A program made the position numbers and the translations under genes. Source: Erythroxylum novogranatense (lineage: Eukaryota; Streptophyta; Magnoliopsida; Malpighiales; Erythroxylaceae). From it: a stretch of 64,000 bases of DNA. Shown piece after piece: positions 34,480 to 47,430 of the stretch (position 1 is the first letter of the stretch; the number at the start of each line of letters is the position of its first letter). Under the pieces are notes generated by a model, which worked only from the letters and a program-made list of their open reading frames with translations, was not told where the DNA came from and searched no databases. The stretch spans positions 61,115,103-61,179,102 of the forward strand of contig CM057231.1 in the NCBI GenBank assembly GCA_029891385.1, written 5' to 3'.

Positions 34480-35620
34480 ACGAATCGCATGGGTCATGAC
34501 GTGTCAGACGAATGGTCATTCAGCATTACCATATTCAAGTTTCATCTGATTTCCTTGAATCTATCTTTACATAAAGGTTTAGTGAGGATATCCACCCATT
34601 GTTACTTCATCTCAACAAATTGTAGACTGATGATTCCTCTCTGTATATAGTCTCGTATAAAATGACGTCTAACTTCAATATGTTTTGCCCTTGCGTGTTG
34701 CATTGGATTCTTTGATAGATTGATAGCACTTGTGTTGTCACAGAAAATTGGAATTTGATCATCTTATATGGAGTAATCTTCTAACTGATACTTAATCCAT
34801 AACATCTGTGAACAACAACTTGTAGTTGACATGTATTTAGCTTCTGCAATAGATAGAGCAATTGAGCTTTGCCTCTAACTTAACCAAAAAAATAAATTAT
34901 AACCAAGAAAGTGACAACCTCCACTTGTACTCTTTCTATCAATCATATCTCCAGCATAATCAGCATCACAGTAGCCAATTAACCTGAAATCTTTACCTTT
35001 CTCATACATTAAACAGAGATCAGTAGAGCCTGCCAAGTATCTCAATATTCTTTTAATAGCAATATAATGAGATTCTCTAGGATCTGCTTGAAATCTTGCA
35101 CATAAACAAACACTAAATAGCATATCAAGTCTGCTTGCAATTAGGTAAAGTAAAGAATCAATAATTGCTCTGAAAAGGGTTTGATCAACCTTCTTACCTA
35201 CTTCGTTCTTAGATAAAAGGATTGAAGGATGCATAGGAGTTGACATAAGTTTGACCTTCTCCATTTTATATTTGACTAACAGTTCTTTGATATATTTTTG
35301 TTGATGAATAAAAATCTTTTCTTCAGTTTGCTTAATTTGAACCAAGAAAGAATTTCAATTAACCCATCATACTCATTTCAAATTCACTTTTCATAAGATT
35401 TTCAAAACTATAACATAACTTCTTAGAAATTGCACCAAAATAATATCATCTATATATATTTGTATCATAATGAAATCATTTTAATACATTTTTAAACAGA
35501 GTCTTATCTACTTATCCTCTAATAAAGCCATTTCTAATAAAAATGAACTCGCATTTATCATACCAAGTACGAGGTGCTTATTTTAATCCATACAAAGCTT
35601 TATGAAGTCTATAGACATAG
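34480..35620 (-). pseudogene. SIRE-like copia RT C-terminal part and RNase H
   Basis: The frame at 34875-35345 has QKYIKELLVKY, MSTPMHPS, AIKRILRYLAGSTDLCL and YCDADYAGDMIDRKSTSG; the last is the copia RNase H start (D-A-D-Y-A-G). It continues leftwards with CDNTSAINLSKNP and ARAKHIEVRRHFIRDY (about 34740-34650). A frame change occurs near 34875. The N-terminal neighbour sequence is at 48147-48343, beyond the 12.5-kb insertion whose TSD is at 35616-35620. Confidence 0.85.
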
Positions 35621-35884
35621 TGATTGAGCCCAAGTTTATCTCATTAATTGGCTACACTTTCATAACTGTTAATGCACTTTTTGACTCCTAATTATAACTT
35701 TTGTGCTTAAAATAGTTCCTTATATTGAGCTCATATGATTTGCAATTTGTTAGTAAAATTCTCGCAAATTGATATTAATTGCATTATAATTTTTCTAAGG
35801 ACAATTAATACTGCAAATGGCTATTTTGTTTTGTAGGAAAACAAGGGAGTCAACTCATCAAAAAGTCAACAGGACGTGAGCCTT

Positions 35885-36060
35885 CCATGCACGTCGCGGC
35901 GCATCCAGCAGAAAGCACGTCGCAACGTCTAAAAATTCACACGCCGTGGCGAGGATCAAGAAGTGCACGCCGCGATGCCTACAAAGCATCTCGCCGCGGC
36001 GAGGATCAAGAGGAGCACGTCGCGACGTCTAAGCGTCATCTCGCCGCGGCGAGCAAACGG
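35885..36060. repeat. CG-rich near-palindromic cluster in the 5' LTR
   Basis: Units alternate between cacgtcgcgacgtctaa and ctcgccgcggcgaggatcaag. Six or seven units are present here. The 3' LTR (44220-44300 plus 46572-46665) has fewer and partly different units. Confidence 0.88.
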
Positions 36061-36828
36061 ATACTCGGACTCTAAATAGAAATTCCTCTCACTATTTCAG
36101 CCCGACCCGGATCCATCCTATAAAAACATTACCAAAATTAGGTTAAGGGGATCGACATTCGGAGAGAGAAGAGATACAAGTTAAGAGAGAACAAAGAAGA
36201 AAGAGGAGAGATTTACGGCCTCACCATCCAAGGTTCCCTTCGGGGTTCCTTGGGTAAAATCTTTGTATAGGTTTTCGTCCATTTTCGCTGCCGACTTCAT
36301 CATGGTAGCTTGGATTCGTCATGAGTTGTGAAGTTTCCGGTTACAATGTGTGGTTAGGCATTCATTTTCTCCTAGAGATGCAGTGATGGTTGGAGTTCAC
36401 CGAGCTTCAAAGTGGAAAAGCTTAATCGATGGTTTAGGCATGATTTATGAATGCCAGGTCAGATTTGTAACTTGTAGTGAAGCTACTTGATTGTAGCTTA
36501 ATTAAATGTTGGACATTTAATGTGTTGTTTGGATTAGTAGTTTACATTGTCACGTTTAACTACTTTGTTATGAACAGCCGAGTTGGGGTTTATTGCTTTG
36601 TAGTTAGATTTGCTTGATTAGAGTTTAATTAAGCGTTGAACAATGCAAGGTGTGTGGATTTGTTTATGTAGAATTCTGTGCTTAAATATATAAAGTCTCA
36701 TATATGTCAACTTGTGATCTTGTTGATTCTCTTTTATCTGCCTGGTTGTGTTTGATATTGAGTTAATGCTAGATTTCATTTGACCTATTGCATTGGCAAA
36801 ACCACCGCACACACTAAGATGCTTCTAA

Positions 36829-37178
36829 CAAGGTTTTAAGCGATGGAGTTCATTGTTTAAAGCCTTGGACTTAAAGAATCCTTTAAGGTTCTGAGGCTTA
36901 AGAGCACTCAATGGGATCTTGAGAAATGGAGTTCATTGATCAAGATCCTGGACTTAAAGATAGTTCTTTAAGGTTTATCATTTCAAACTTAGTGATGTTT
37001 AATCCACAGCACACACTAAGATGCGCTTAACGGGATCTTGAGCAATGGAGTTCATTGATCAAGATCCTGGACTTAAAGAGTCCTTTAAGGTTCTGAGGCT
37101 CAAGAGTACTCAATAGGGTCTTGAGAAATGGAGTTCATTAATCAAGACCCTGGACTTAAAGAGAACCCTTTAAGGTTT
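36829..37178 (+). repeat. Four tandem hairpin units in the 5' LTR
   Basis: Units begin near 36829, 36912, 37031 and 37115. Each reads stem-5', ggagttcattr as loop, stem-3', then ggacttaaag...ctttaagg as a second hairpin. Stem pairs: unit 2 and 3 ggatcttga with tcaagatcc; unit 4 gggtcttga with tcaagaccc; unit 1 aaggttttaa with tttaaagcctt. Units 1-2 and 3-4 form a larger duplication, each followed by a copy of 'ttcaaacttagtga' and preceded by 'gcacacactaagatg'. The copies in the 3' LTR lie at 47431-47780. Confidence 0.85.
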
Positions 37179-37530
37179 ACCATTCAAACTTAGTGATTTC
37201 TAATCCCATCAAACTAGTTTTGAACTATGATAGCCAAAGCTCATTTGCAAGGGAATTTTATCACTTGTTTCAATCTTTTCATTTTCTTTTCCAAAAACCA
37301 AAAAAAAACTTTTCACATTGCATTTTATTGTAGTTAATGTTTTCAAACAAAACCCCCCCTTTTCCTTACTAACTTCGCTTGTACTTTATGACATATAGGC
37401 TAGCTTAGGTCCATTTCATTAGGTTCTGATTAAGTGAAATTGCAACTTATACTGCAATCTTGGAATTTATTATTTTTGACCGGTTTCCAAGGATCGATCT
37501 TAAGGTCGAATCGACAGAGCCGCGATCAAA

Positions 37531-37548
37531 ATGGCGTCGTTGCTGGGG
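37531..37548 (+). other. Primer-binding site, tRNA-Asp type
   Basis: tggcgtcgttgctgggga, three bases after the 5' LTR, differs at two positions from the complement of the plant tRNA-Asp 3' end. Confidence 0.9.
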
Positions 37549-38361
37549 AACCACGAATTGGTTCTCTAAGTTAGCTTTTGTCATTTTGTTGCTAAGTGAG
37601 GTTAGGAGTCTTTTCTTTTAGATTGCATTCTAGATAGTTTAGTTTCATACTCATTGTTAGTTTTCCTTCGCTTTTGATAGTTATCATTTTACAGATTACA
37701 CCTTCTGTGGAAGTTCGCTGAGCCTAACTCTTACTTTTTCTGCGACAATCATTTCAGGTGAATATGGCATCTGGAGGCTGACATGGACATGGGAGTGGAT
37801 AAAGTTATTTCGCCACAGCATGACCATTTGTCGAAGGTTTATCGAAGAATCAGAACCTCCATAGCTCCCAGGTTGTTTATCTCCTTCACTTGTTTACTTA
37901 CTTATGCCTTGTGATTGCTAGTGACATATATTGGTGCATTGGTTTGTTAAGTAAGTGTCAGAGAGAAACAACCCCAGTAGGAAAATAGCTTAGCTTTTAG
38001 TTTAATCAGTAACCTTTCAATTCAATAAAATCCCCATTTAGTTCTGTCTCCAGCCTGCCTGCTGTTGTGTTGAATTGTCCTTTGTGTTTTCTTCCCTTAT
38101 GCCTATCCTTTACCTGTTCAACATTGAGGACAATGTATTGCTTAAGTGTGGGGGAGCTGTTTCCCCATCTATTTTTCTTGTTGCATGCCTGTTTGACATC
38201 TTATTTATGAATGTGTTAGCGAATCCTGCATTATGTTTTCAAACTTGGTAAATTTTTTGTGTCATTCTGCATTGTCCTCGCCGCAATGACAGTGTAACAC
38301 GCCATGTGAGGTTGGTCCACATGTCATGCGCAAGACAATGTCAGACGTCATGACGTCCCAC
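37549..38361 (+). other. Non-coding interior of the 12.5-kb element, left part
   Basis: No gag or pol frame is readable. A possible translation start lies in caggtgaatatggcatctgg (37758-37777), but the frame closes quickly. 'aacattgaggacaatgtat' with aagtgtgggggag (about 38120-38157) is like the sequence that follows pol in Athila/Tat elements, which suggests the interior is what is left after deletion of gag-pol. Interrupted at 38361 by an LTR-like insertion. Confidence 0.6.
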
Positions 38362-41300
38362 TGTTGGGACCCGATCCGAGAACCGGATCCCAACCAAAAC
38401 GGAAAATGAAAACGGAATGCGAAACAAAGTACAAAGCGGAGGCGAAAATAACGAGTGAATCGAATAAGTACGAATCAAAAGCGAAGTGAATCGAATAAGT
38501 ACGAATCAAAAGCGCTTGCAAAACAAAGTACGAATACCAAAATACGGACGCCAAATACAAATCGGATTTATCAATCGAAATCGTATTATCGAATGGCCGA
38601 AATACGAAGCAAATACGGATCGAATAATCAAACTGAAACAAACCCCGACATCCGTTTCAAACATGAAGCATAGCAAACTCATCGCGTTGGAAACCTTACG
38701 ACATTTCAAATCCAAATCCAAGATAAATTTTTTTCTTTTTCTTTTCCTTTTTCTCATCTTATTCATCTTAAAACCATTCTCATACTAATCAAAACCATAT
38801 CGATTTCCTTTCTAGAAACTATTCCTCATGCAATTCTCAATTTACTTAGTTCTTATTAATCATCTTCTTATACATCCATATCCATAGTCAAACTCACTTT
38901 TAAACCCTTTTACTGAAATTTCAAAGATAACGATTGTATTTTGACAGACAAAATTGCAAAGAGTCAAAACACTTCTAAAATGTTCAAACACAATGCAGAA
39001 TCATCGGACCTCCCATCCGGAATCCAAACACCAGCAGAAACTCAATCCTATGTCTAACACTTCATAAATTCTCAATTGATCATACAAAATCTCAATCAAT
39101 CCCATTCATATCCAAATCCATACGCAAATGCAATTTGGTAAATAAATCCATAATCATACACCTATTCAATTCCACAACCTAACTCAAATACATACATCCA
39201 GAATTCATAACACATTCTCTACATTCGGACTAAATACACTTTTTCTGGTTTTCTAACCATCCATAAAATCCAATACGGACATCGAACTTTACACATAATT
39301 ACAAACATTGCTCGTCTTTCATCCGTTCTCCTGCTTAAAAACCTGGAGATTGGGGATGAAAGGGGGGTGAGCACTAAGCTCGTGGATAACATATTTATAA
39401 ATTGAACAATAAGCGAAAAGTGTCCTTTAAAACTTTTCAAACATTTCCCATTCGGAAATTTATCCATACATTCATTTTAAAACCTTTCAAAACATTCATA
39501 AACCTTCATCAACATTTTCTAAAATTTCCAAATCTTCATTTATTTCAAAATATTTATAAACATCTACTTTCTCATTTCTCAAAATCTCAAACCTTTTTCA
39601 AAACATGCACAGTCTTAAACATGAATGCATCACATCATAGTTTATCACATCATAATCAAATTAAAAACACATAACACATCAGAATTGGTTTGGTTTGGTT
39701 TGGTCCAAAACAAGACGTCTCGCACATTCCAGCATGCATAATATATGCAAACAGTGAATGTAGGGGAGTCCGAGATCGAACTCCTATGCCACTAACAAAC
39801 ATGGGAGAAGGCTATAACAAGTAGAGATGTCACGACTCACAAAGGACCTTACCAAACCCATATAGCACATAAGCAAAACATAATTTCGAGATGGCGAAGG
39901 CACTTTTCAAACATCTTGCTTTTCACATTTTTCATCTCATAACATCAAATTGTGTCATAAATGACACAAGCAGATATTTACATGAATTCACATAATCAAT
40001 GTAATGCAATGCACATCACCAAATTAATCACATAATAATCACATTCATGACCAAACATGCACTAATTTCTTTAAATCATTTAAACCATAAATCAAATAAT
40101 TTGAAACTCATGAATTTCATAAATCTTGTATTTTCTCAAAATCATTTTCATAAAATCATTTATCAAAACTTTGCTTCTTAATTTTTCAAATTCGCATTCT
40201 TAGCTTACAATTCAATAAATAAATATACTACCCACCTCATATCCATGCTAAAGATCTTGTCCAATGCTTCAATTTGACCTTTTCTCCTTTCTTCCTTCCA
40301 ATTGAAAATTCCTAAATCAATTTCATCAAAATTTAATCTCATAAATAACTTAATCCTTCAATTTGATGCATAAGTCATCAATTCTTACTAATTCCAAGAT
40401 AGTTACATCATTAATTTCAAAAACCCCCAAATTACAAATTGAACCTAAACCAATCCAATCAAATTCAATATCATAATTAACTTAATTTCTCAAATTGAGC
40501 TTAGAAAACATTAATTCCTCACATATTCAAGCTATTTCAATTTCCAATTTTGAAAATCCCCAATTTTCAAAATTGGCCTAAACCAATTTATCCAAATTCA
40601 ATACCATAACATACAATTTCTTCAAAATTAACTTCACATTCCACAAACCCATATCATTATCTATAATTCTACACCAAAATTTCACAAAATTCTTAATCAC
40701 AAAATTAAGCCTAAACCTTAATCAAATTTTCATCCAAAATTAAACACAACCCAACGCATATATATCAAAATCAACTTCATGAATCACAAACCCATGTCAT
40801 TATCCATATTTCTAAACCAAAAATTCATCAAAATCTCAAAGTAGAAAATTTTCTCTTACCTCTTTCTCTTTCAAATTCGGATTTGCATGGCTTATAGGAA
40901 AGCTCTCTTCATTTTCCATCTTTTTCCTTCTTGGAGAAATCCCAAAAGCCTTAAGAATCAAGTAGAAAAGTTGGAACTTAGATTTCTCTCTCTTCTTTTC
41001 TCCATACGAAACTTCTCCACTCTTCTGTCTTCTTCTTCTTCTTTTCTTTTCACTCATCATCATATTTTCCTCTAAAAAAATGACAACTCCTTGTTGTTTT
41101 AAAGCCACATCATTTAAAAGATAGATAAATGACCATATTGCCCCTAACATGTTACTTTATGCCATTTTTACTTGCGGTTTTGATTCGCACTATCGAGTTG
41201 AAGGAATTTGTTAAAACTTCCTTCTCAAGAAATGTTCCTCTCAATCATACGAATCCAACGCCACCAACCGCGTTCAATTCGGATCACTACATCAAAAGTT

Positions 41301-42888
41301 ATGCTCAAAACAGTTCGGGTATATCCATATTCTAACACATTTTCCATGTACGATTATTTTCGTCCAAAAATTCACATTCTTAATCCCAGAATTGAAACTC
41401 GATGTCTTCATAATAATTGTAGCCTTATGTCTCTAGTTTAATTCAAAATAAGAATCACCTCATTTCGATTCCCTGATCAAAAGTTATGCCCAAAATACTC
41501 TCAGGTGTTCCTAATCCAAAATTTACACCCTAATCCGAACTTAAATTCAGAAATTAAAAGTCTTAGGGGCAAAATTGACATTTCATTTCTTCATAGGATT
41601 TGTAGCCCCTTGTCTTATCTTTATTTCGCCTCAAGAATTTCTTCAATCGGATCTCTACAGATCCCAAATTTCACAAAATACTGAACCATATTTGGAAAAT
41701 TTCCCGACTCACTTTGATTAAATTAATCTCCATTAATTTAATCTCAAAATTTCACAAATTTCAATGAGGATGTAGATAATTGTCTTATAAATCCAACTCT
41801 GCAAGAATAAACTCAATCGGATGTCAGACGGAAAAGATATAAGCAAAATAGTGAACAAAGGTCGGATTTGAGAAAGTAAAGTCAAGAAAACCAAATAATC
41901 AAAACGGCGTCGTGCGGGCGAGGTCGCCCTGGTGATGCGTCGCCCTAGTGACGCGAGCCGAACGCTCGCCATCACTACGGCGATACGTCGCCCTAGTGAC
42001 GCGAGCTAAACACTCGCCATCGCTAGGGCGACGCGTCGCCCTTGTGACGGAGATAAAACAAATTTTCTCTTTTTTTTTTCACATACAAATCTAAAACTTC
42101 CAAAATTCATAACTCTTAATCCCGAACTCCAATTTTGACAAACTTAGTCTCTATAGAAAGCTTAAAGGAAACTCTACATCTTTCACGAAGGAAATAAAAC
42201 TCAATTCGACTCCTAAAGGAGTCCATTTTCCGGTCAAAGGTACTATCCTCTAATAATCATGCTAAAACCACAATATAAACTTGTAAAAATCATAACTTAT
42301 TATTCCGAGATAGAAAAATTGCATACTTTATATCGAAATAAAGATCAAAGCAAATCCTTCAATTTTCATGAAGAACATCAAAGCTCAATTAACCTCTAAC
42401 TAGGTTAATTTCTCAGTCAAAGTTTCAATCATAATTAAAGTCAAAAGTCAACCCTATCACACATAAACTTTGACTTATCATAACTTTCACTCCCGATATC
42501 GAAAAATTGCAAACTTTATGTCTACAGAAAGCTCTTAACATAATCTACAAGTTTTCACAAGACCATTTTATCAAATTTTGCCTTAATCAAAAGTCAACCT
42601 TCAAAGGCCAAAAAGTCAACTATAACACAATTTTTCATCTTCTCACACTTTTTCCCTTTATTTCTTGATTTTCACTCCCATTTCAATTAACTCATTCTCT
42701 TTCCTCTCATAATCCATATAAATTCATTCAAATATCAAAGTCTTCTAAACTAAACAATTCTTTTTTTCTCATAAATTTTTCTTAATTTCAAAGAATTTTC
42801 TTAAATTCATAAATTGTCTCACTAATTTCTTTCTCATTAATATTCATTGTAATATTTCTAATTATCATCAAAAGTTCGGGGTCCAACA
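38362..42888 (-). mobile_element. 4.5-kb LTR-like insertion (GGGACC...GGTCCAACA family)
   Basis: Starts tgttgggacccgatccg and ends ttcggggtccaaca, with a 4-bp ccac on both sides (cccac left, ccacc right), so the target duplication is imperfect. It belongs with 44307-46571 and 5819-8449: in minus sense it has a GA-rich leader (41080-40870), donor GAG|GTAAGA (exon end 40860), a 76-nt mini-exon candidate (40311-40236) bounded by TTTAG and GTGGGTA, and acceptor near 39351 (tccccaatctccag). A CG-rich cluster lies at 41905-42052. No protein-coding content. It is either a very long solo LTR or two joined pieces. Confidence 0.65.
41905..42052. repeat. CG-rich tandem cluster (gcgtcgccctagtgacgcgag)
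   Basis: About four units of cgtcgccctagtgacgcgag alternating with cgctcgccatcactacggc, with clear inverted complementarity between halves. It is in the LTR-like insertion at 38362-42888. Confidence 0.88.
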
Positions 42889-43943
42889 CCACCTTTTTAC
42901 AGAAATGACATTTATGCTAGACTCTTTTTCTCAATTCAAACTTTCTCCACACTAGTCTCTTTATATCGTTGTTTACAAAGATTTTATAAGTTTCAAAGTG
43001 GTACTTGAGTTTACTAAATACCTTCCATTCTTTTAATAATAGTTGTTCTTGGCTAATTTTACTTTTGATGTTTCAACACAAAGTGAATGAAGGCATGCTA
43101 ACAAAGTAGCACTTTACGTTTTTGAGACTTGAGATTGTCATTTGAGATATTACCCTTGTTGGAATGATATTTGAGCCTAATTTTTTCTTCAATATTGTGT
43201 GCATCTACTTATTTCATATGTCTCTAGAACTTATTTCAATCCTTAATCAAATCTTTATGGACTAGAATTTTGTTGATGTGATAGAGGCATTCTTTTTCAA
43301 CCCTTTTCCCCAAACACATTCCCATAAACACTTATCCTCGCTAGCCCATCGAGCCTTATTATGTATGAGCACTTGCATGCATTTCATATGATGTCATTAG
43401 TTTAATTTGCATTTCCTTTTCAAAAAAATCCAAAAGAGTGTGTTAAAAAAGGAACATAAAAGTGTGTTCCAAAAGAAATAGAAAAAGTCATTATTAGTTC
43501 AAATTGTTGACATCCATTCAACATTTTAGTGCGTGTATTCATACATTTTCTTTCGCTCATTACATCTATTCATCTAGCCCTCCGCATATTACAACCCCGA
43601 AAAGTCCTCTTGATCTTCAAAATCATAGCTCTTGTGGTGGAGAAATAGAAATGATACAAGCTTATGGTAGAATATGGATTAAGCAGATTAAGAGTGAAAA
43701 TATGCCTAAACACAAGTGAGGTGAGAGCAAACACCTTATCTTGAGTGAAATCTCTTTTGTCCAATCTCTTGGATTAAATTCTTTTAGTGTTTGTTTTATT
43801 AGCACTCTTTCAATTTGCTTTGATCAAATTCTGAGGAAGTGATTTATGTCAATTTCCTATTATTGTTTTGAGCATGGGCGGATTTTCTTTTACACTTATA
43901 TCTTTTTGACTCTTGTAAACTTTGTCCAGGAGTACAAAGGTCT
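42889..43943 (+). other. Non-coding interior of the 12.5-kb element, right part
   Basis: AT-rich, with short incidental frames only (for example 43504-43719). It leads into the PPT. Nothing recognisable as a protein. Confidence 0.6.
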
Positions 43944-43957
43944 AAGTGTGGGGGAAT
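43944..43957 (+). other. Polypurine tract of the 12.5-kb element
   Basis: aagtgtgggggaat directly upstream of the 3' LTR start tgattgagccc. Confidence 0.85.
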
Positions 43958-44306
43958 TTGATTGAGCCCAAGTTTATCTCATTAATTGGCTACACTTTCA
44001 TAACTGTTAATGCACTTTTTGGCTCCTAATTATAACTTCTGCGCTTAAAATAGTTCCTTATATTGAGCTCATATGATTTGCAATTTGTTAGTAAAATTGT
44101 CGCAAATTGATATTAATTGCATTATAATTTTTCTAAGGACAATTAATACTGCAAATGGCTATTTTGTTTTGTAGGAAAACAAGGGAGTCAACTCATCAGA
44201 AAGTCAACAGGACGTGAGCCTTCCATGCACGTCGCGGTGCATCCAGTAGAAAACACGTCGCGACGTCAAACAATTCTTACGTCGCGACATATGATCGAAG
44301 AACAGC

Positions 44307-46571
44307 TATTGGGCCCCAAAAAATTTTCTAATTTATGTTATTAAGCATGAATCGTCCAAATTGTGTGTTTATGGCTTAGTTTGATTTAATTGGGAGTGTT
44401 AGTGGATAATTAAGGCTTATTTGTGTTTAAGTGAGAATGAAAGGGTAAAATGTTTGAGGGCATTTTGGGAAGATCGCTTGAGTTGGATAGGCTAAAGCTT
44501 TGCTAGGAGGGGTGTTTTGGTCTTTTCCTACCCATCTAGACTTAGAAGAAAGAAAGAAATTAGAAGGAGAAGAGAGGAAAAGAAAAGAAAAAGAAGAAGA
44601 GAGGAAGAGAGGTGCCGTAGGTGAGGAATAAGAGAAGAGAAAATTTGGGTTTTCGATCCTTGGAGTTTTCGACGGATTTGGGACAAGTTTTGGTAAGTTA
44701 GCTTCTTTTTAACCTTGTTGAGATTAGATTAAACCTTAGAATTGTTTTTCATATGTTAGAATCGGTGGTTTAGGGTTTAAAGGCAAAAATGGATAGATTT
44801 CTTGGGTTGAGGATTATGTGACTCTTTTTAAGGTGTTAATGGGTTAGAAATGTAGTATAAGACTTGAATCAAGGTTTAGGTGTGTTGCATTTGCTTAAGG
44901 GAAGGATTGAAGTGGGAAAATGCTGGAAAAATCGGGTTCGGAGTCGTTCTCCAGACCCACACGTCGCGACGTGCAAATTTGTTTTCTCCGCGACATGAGA
45001 GGAAGGTAGCACGCCACGACGTGAGAAGAAGAGCATGCCGCGACGTGCGAGAAAATGGTGCACGCCACAGAAAGCACGGCCGTTCACTTCATTGAAGCGT
45101 GGCCTCTTCATGCATAGCGCCTGCTTTCAATAAATATGAATTTTAGTATTTTGGGCATATCTTTTACTGTGGATGTCCAAATGAGGTGATTTCTGATTCA
45201 TGGTGGACTAGAGATAGAGGGCTACAAGTTTTATGAAGGAAGGAAGTTGAGAGTTTGCCTCAAAGATTCGGGAATTTGGTTGGAAGTCGAAATTAGACTT
45301 TTGGTGCTTTTACTTTTGACTTGCAAGCTTTTTGAATATTTCCTTTAAATATTGTTTGAATGGAAACTTGGTTTGTTATAGGAAACCAAGCCGACCTGAT
45401 CCAATCGTAAGAGGAAGGACAACAGTGAGTTAGATTCTCGAGCGATATTAGGTGGGTAATATAATTATAGTTATTGTGTGATTAGGCAAATTCTTGCCTA
45501 TGTGTGAATATATGTTATGTGTTCTGTATGATGAGATGCATGACATTTTGATCGAATATGTGGTTAATTGTTTAAACATGAATTGTTATAAGATTTGAAT
45601 GACTTCTAAGAAGCATAAGAATAGATAGAAGTAAATCTTGATTCTGAGCATGTTATGCCTCGACTTAGTTCATGGCATTTTGAATAAATGAAAGCTTGAA
45701 AGCATATCATCTGATAAAATGATTTTGAGCATGATTATGTGCTTTTGTTTGGGCGAGAGTGGAACCATTTTGTTCGTCACGTGCACGTCGACAAGAGCCT
45801 TCTCCCGGCTGCCCGCTTGTGGCATATGAGCTCCGAATGGACTCATTTTATTCAGGGTGTAAACTTCGGTTTCTCCCTTTTGTTTCCATGGAACCTTCAA
45901 GCCGTGTGAAGTGCATTGCATATTTGATCTGTTCTCTATGAAGCATACTTGTGACATGTTTTGTGAGTTGAATTAATTATGCTGATTGTGTAAATTGCTT
46001 GGTTAGTATGTGAGTGCTAGAATTGTTGCATGTATATATATATACATACATATGCCTGAATCTGTGCTAGTTACCGATGGCTATAATTATATTATCCGCT
46101 GAGCTGTGTAGCTCAACCCATTACTTTTCACTCCTCAGGTGCAACTCAAGACATCAATTGATCCTTGCCAGGTATCGAAGAACTCCGCAATAGTTAAAGA
46201 TCATTGCATTAAGTTAGTATTTTTGGTTAGCCCACCAAGCATAACATCATTGGGCATTCGCATGTATTGTATTTTGGATTTACACTTTAATATGTAATGT
46301 GTCATATTGAGAATGCTTGTTTAATTTATTCGAATTGTAATGACATGAAATTCTTCTGTTTTGGTGGAGATTAACTCCGAATGTATGTGTAGGTGATAAA
46401 ATGTATATGTAGGTGTGTTGGTATGAGTTTGTATAGATGTTGGAGATGGGTCCAACTTTCGGGAGCTCATGCAATGAGCTGGCCCTTCGTCACGCAGCAC
46501 CCTTAGGTGATTACTGCAGCGCGAGACCGAGGGGCCACCTCGAGACGGGAAATCGGGACCCGGGCCCAACA
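44307..46571 (+). mobile_element. Solo LTR, 2,265 bp, TSD acagc
   Basis: Starts tattgggcccc (first dinucleotide TG changed to TA) and ends acccgggcccaaca, flanked by acagc at 44302-44306 and 46572-46576. In sense: GA-rich leader (44545-44645), donor TTTTG|GTAAGT (exon end 44692), CG-rich cluster (44960-45075) in the putative intron, a 70-nt mini-exon candidate (45382-45451) between TTATAG and GTGGGTAA, and acceptor TCCTCAG at 46138. No protein is readable. Confidence 0.9.
44960..45075. repeat. CG-rich near-palindromic cluster in the solo LTR
   Basis: Units like cacgtcgcgacgtgc and cacgccacgacgtgag occur four times. Same motif family as at 32372 and 35885. Confidence 0.88.
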
Positions 46572-47430
46572 ACAGCACGTCGCGAATTCTAAAAATTCAC
46601 AAGTCGCGGTGAGGATCAAGAGGAGCACGCCGCGACATCTAAGAGTCATCTCTCATGGCGAAGCGCATTTGATACTCGGACTCCAAATAGAAATTCCTCT
46701 CATTATTTCAGCCCGACCCAGATCCATCCTATAAAAACCTTACCAAAATTAGGTTAAGGGGATTGACATTCGGAGAGAGAAGAGATACAAGTTAAGAGAG
46801 AACAAAGAAGAAAGAGGAGAGATTTACGGACTCACCATCCAGGGTTCCCTGGGTAAAATCTTTGTACAGGTTTTCGTCCATTTTCGCTGCCGAATCCATC
46901 ATGGTAGCTTGGATTCGTCACGAGTTGTGAAGTTTTCGGTTACAATGTGTGGTTAGGCATTCATTTTCTCTTGGAGATGTAATGATGGTTGGAGTTCACC
47001 GAGCTTTAAAGGGGAAAAGCTTAATCAGTAGTTTAGCTATGATTTATGAATGCCTAGGTCTAGGATTTGTAACTTGTAGTGAAGCTACTTGATTGTAGCT
47101 TAATTAAATGTTGTACATTTAACGTGTTGTTTGGATTAGTAGTTTACATTGTCACGTTTAACTACTTTGTTATGAACAGCTGAGTTGGGGTTTATTGCTT
47201 TGTAGTTAGATTTGCTTGATTAGAGTTTAATTAAGCGTTGAACAATGCAAGTTGTATGGATTTGTTTATGTAGAATTATGTGCTTAAATATATAAAGTCT
47301 CATATATGTCAACTTGTGATCTTGTTGATTCTCGTTTATCTGCTTGGTTGTGTTAGATATTGAGTTTATGCTAGATTTCATTTGACCCATTGCATTGGCA
47401 AAACCACCGCACATACTGAGATGCTTCTAA

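Larger units (their letters stand above)
35621..37527 (+). repeat. 5' LTR of the 12.5-kb element
   Basis: Starts tgattgagcccaagtt and ends gagccgcgatca; 1,907 bases. It carries a CG-rich cluster (35885-36060), a GA-rich stretch (36160-36215) and four tandem hairpin units (36829-37178). It matches the 3' LTR closely over its whole length once the 2.27-kb insertion in the latter is removed (1,907 versus about 1,913 bases). Confidence 0.93.

Noticed and set aside
40836..41150. Lysine/arginine/glutamate-rich frame as a nuclear protein
   Set aside because: It is the GA-rich leader of the LTR-like insertion at 38362-42888 read in sense.
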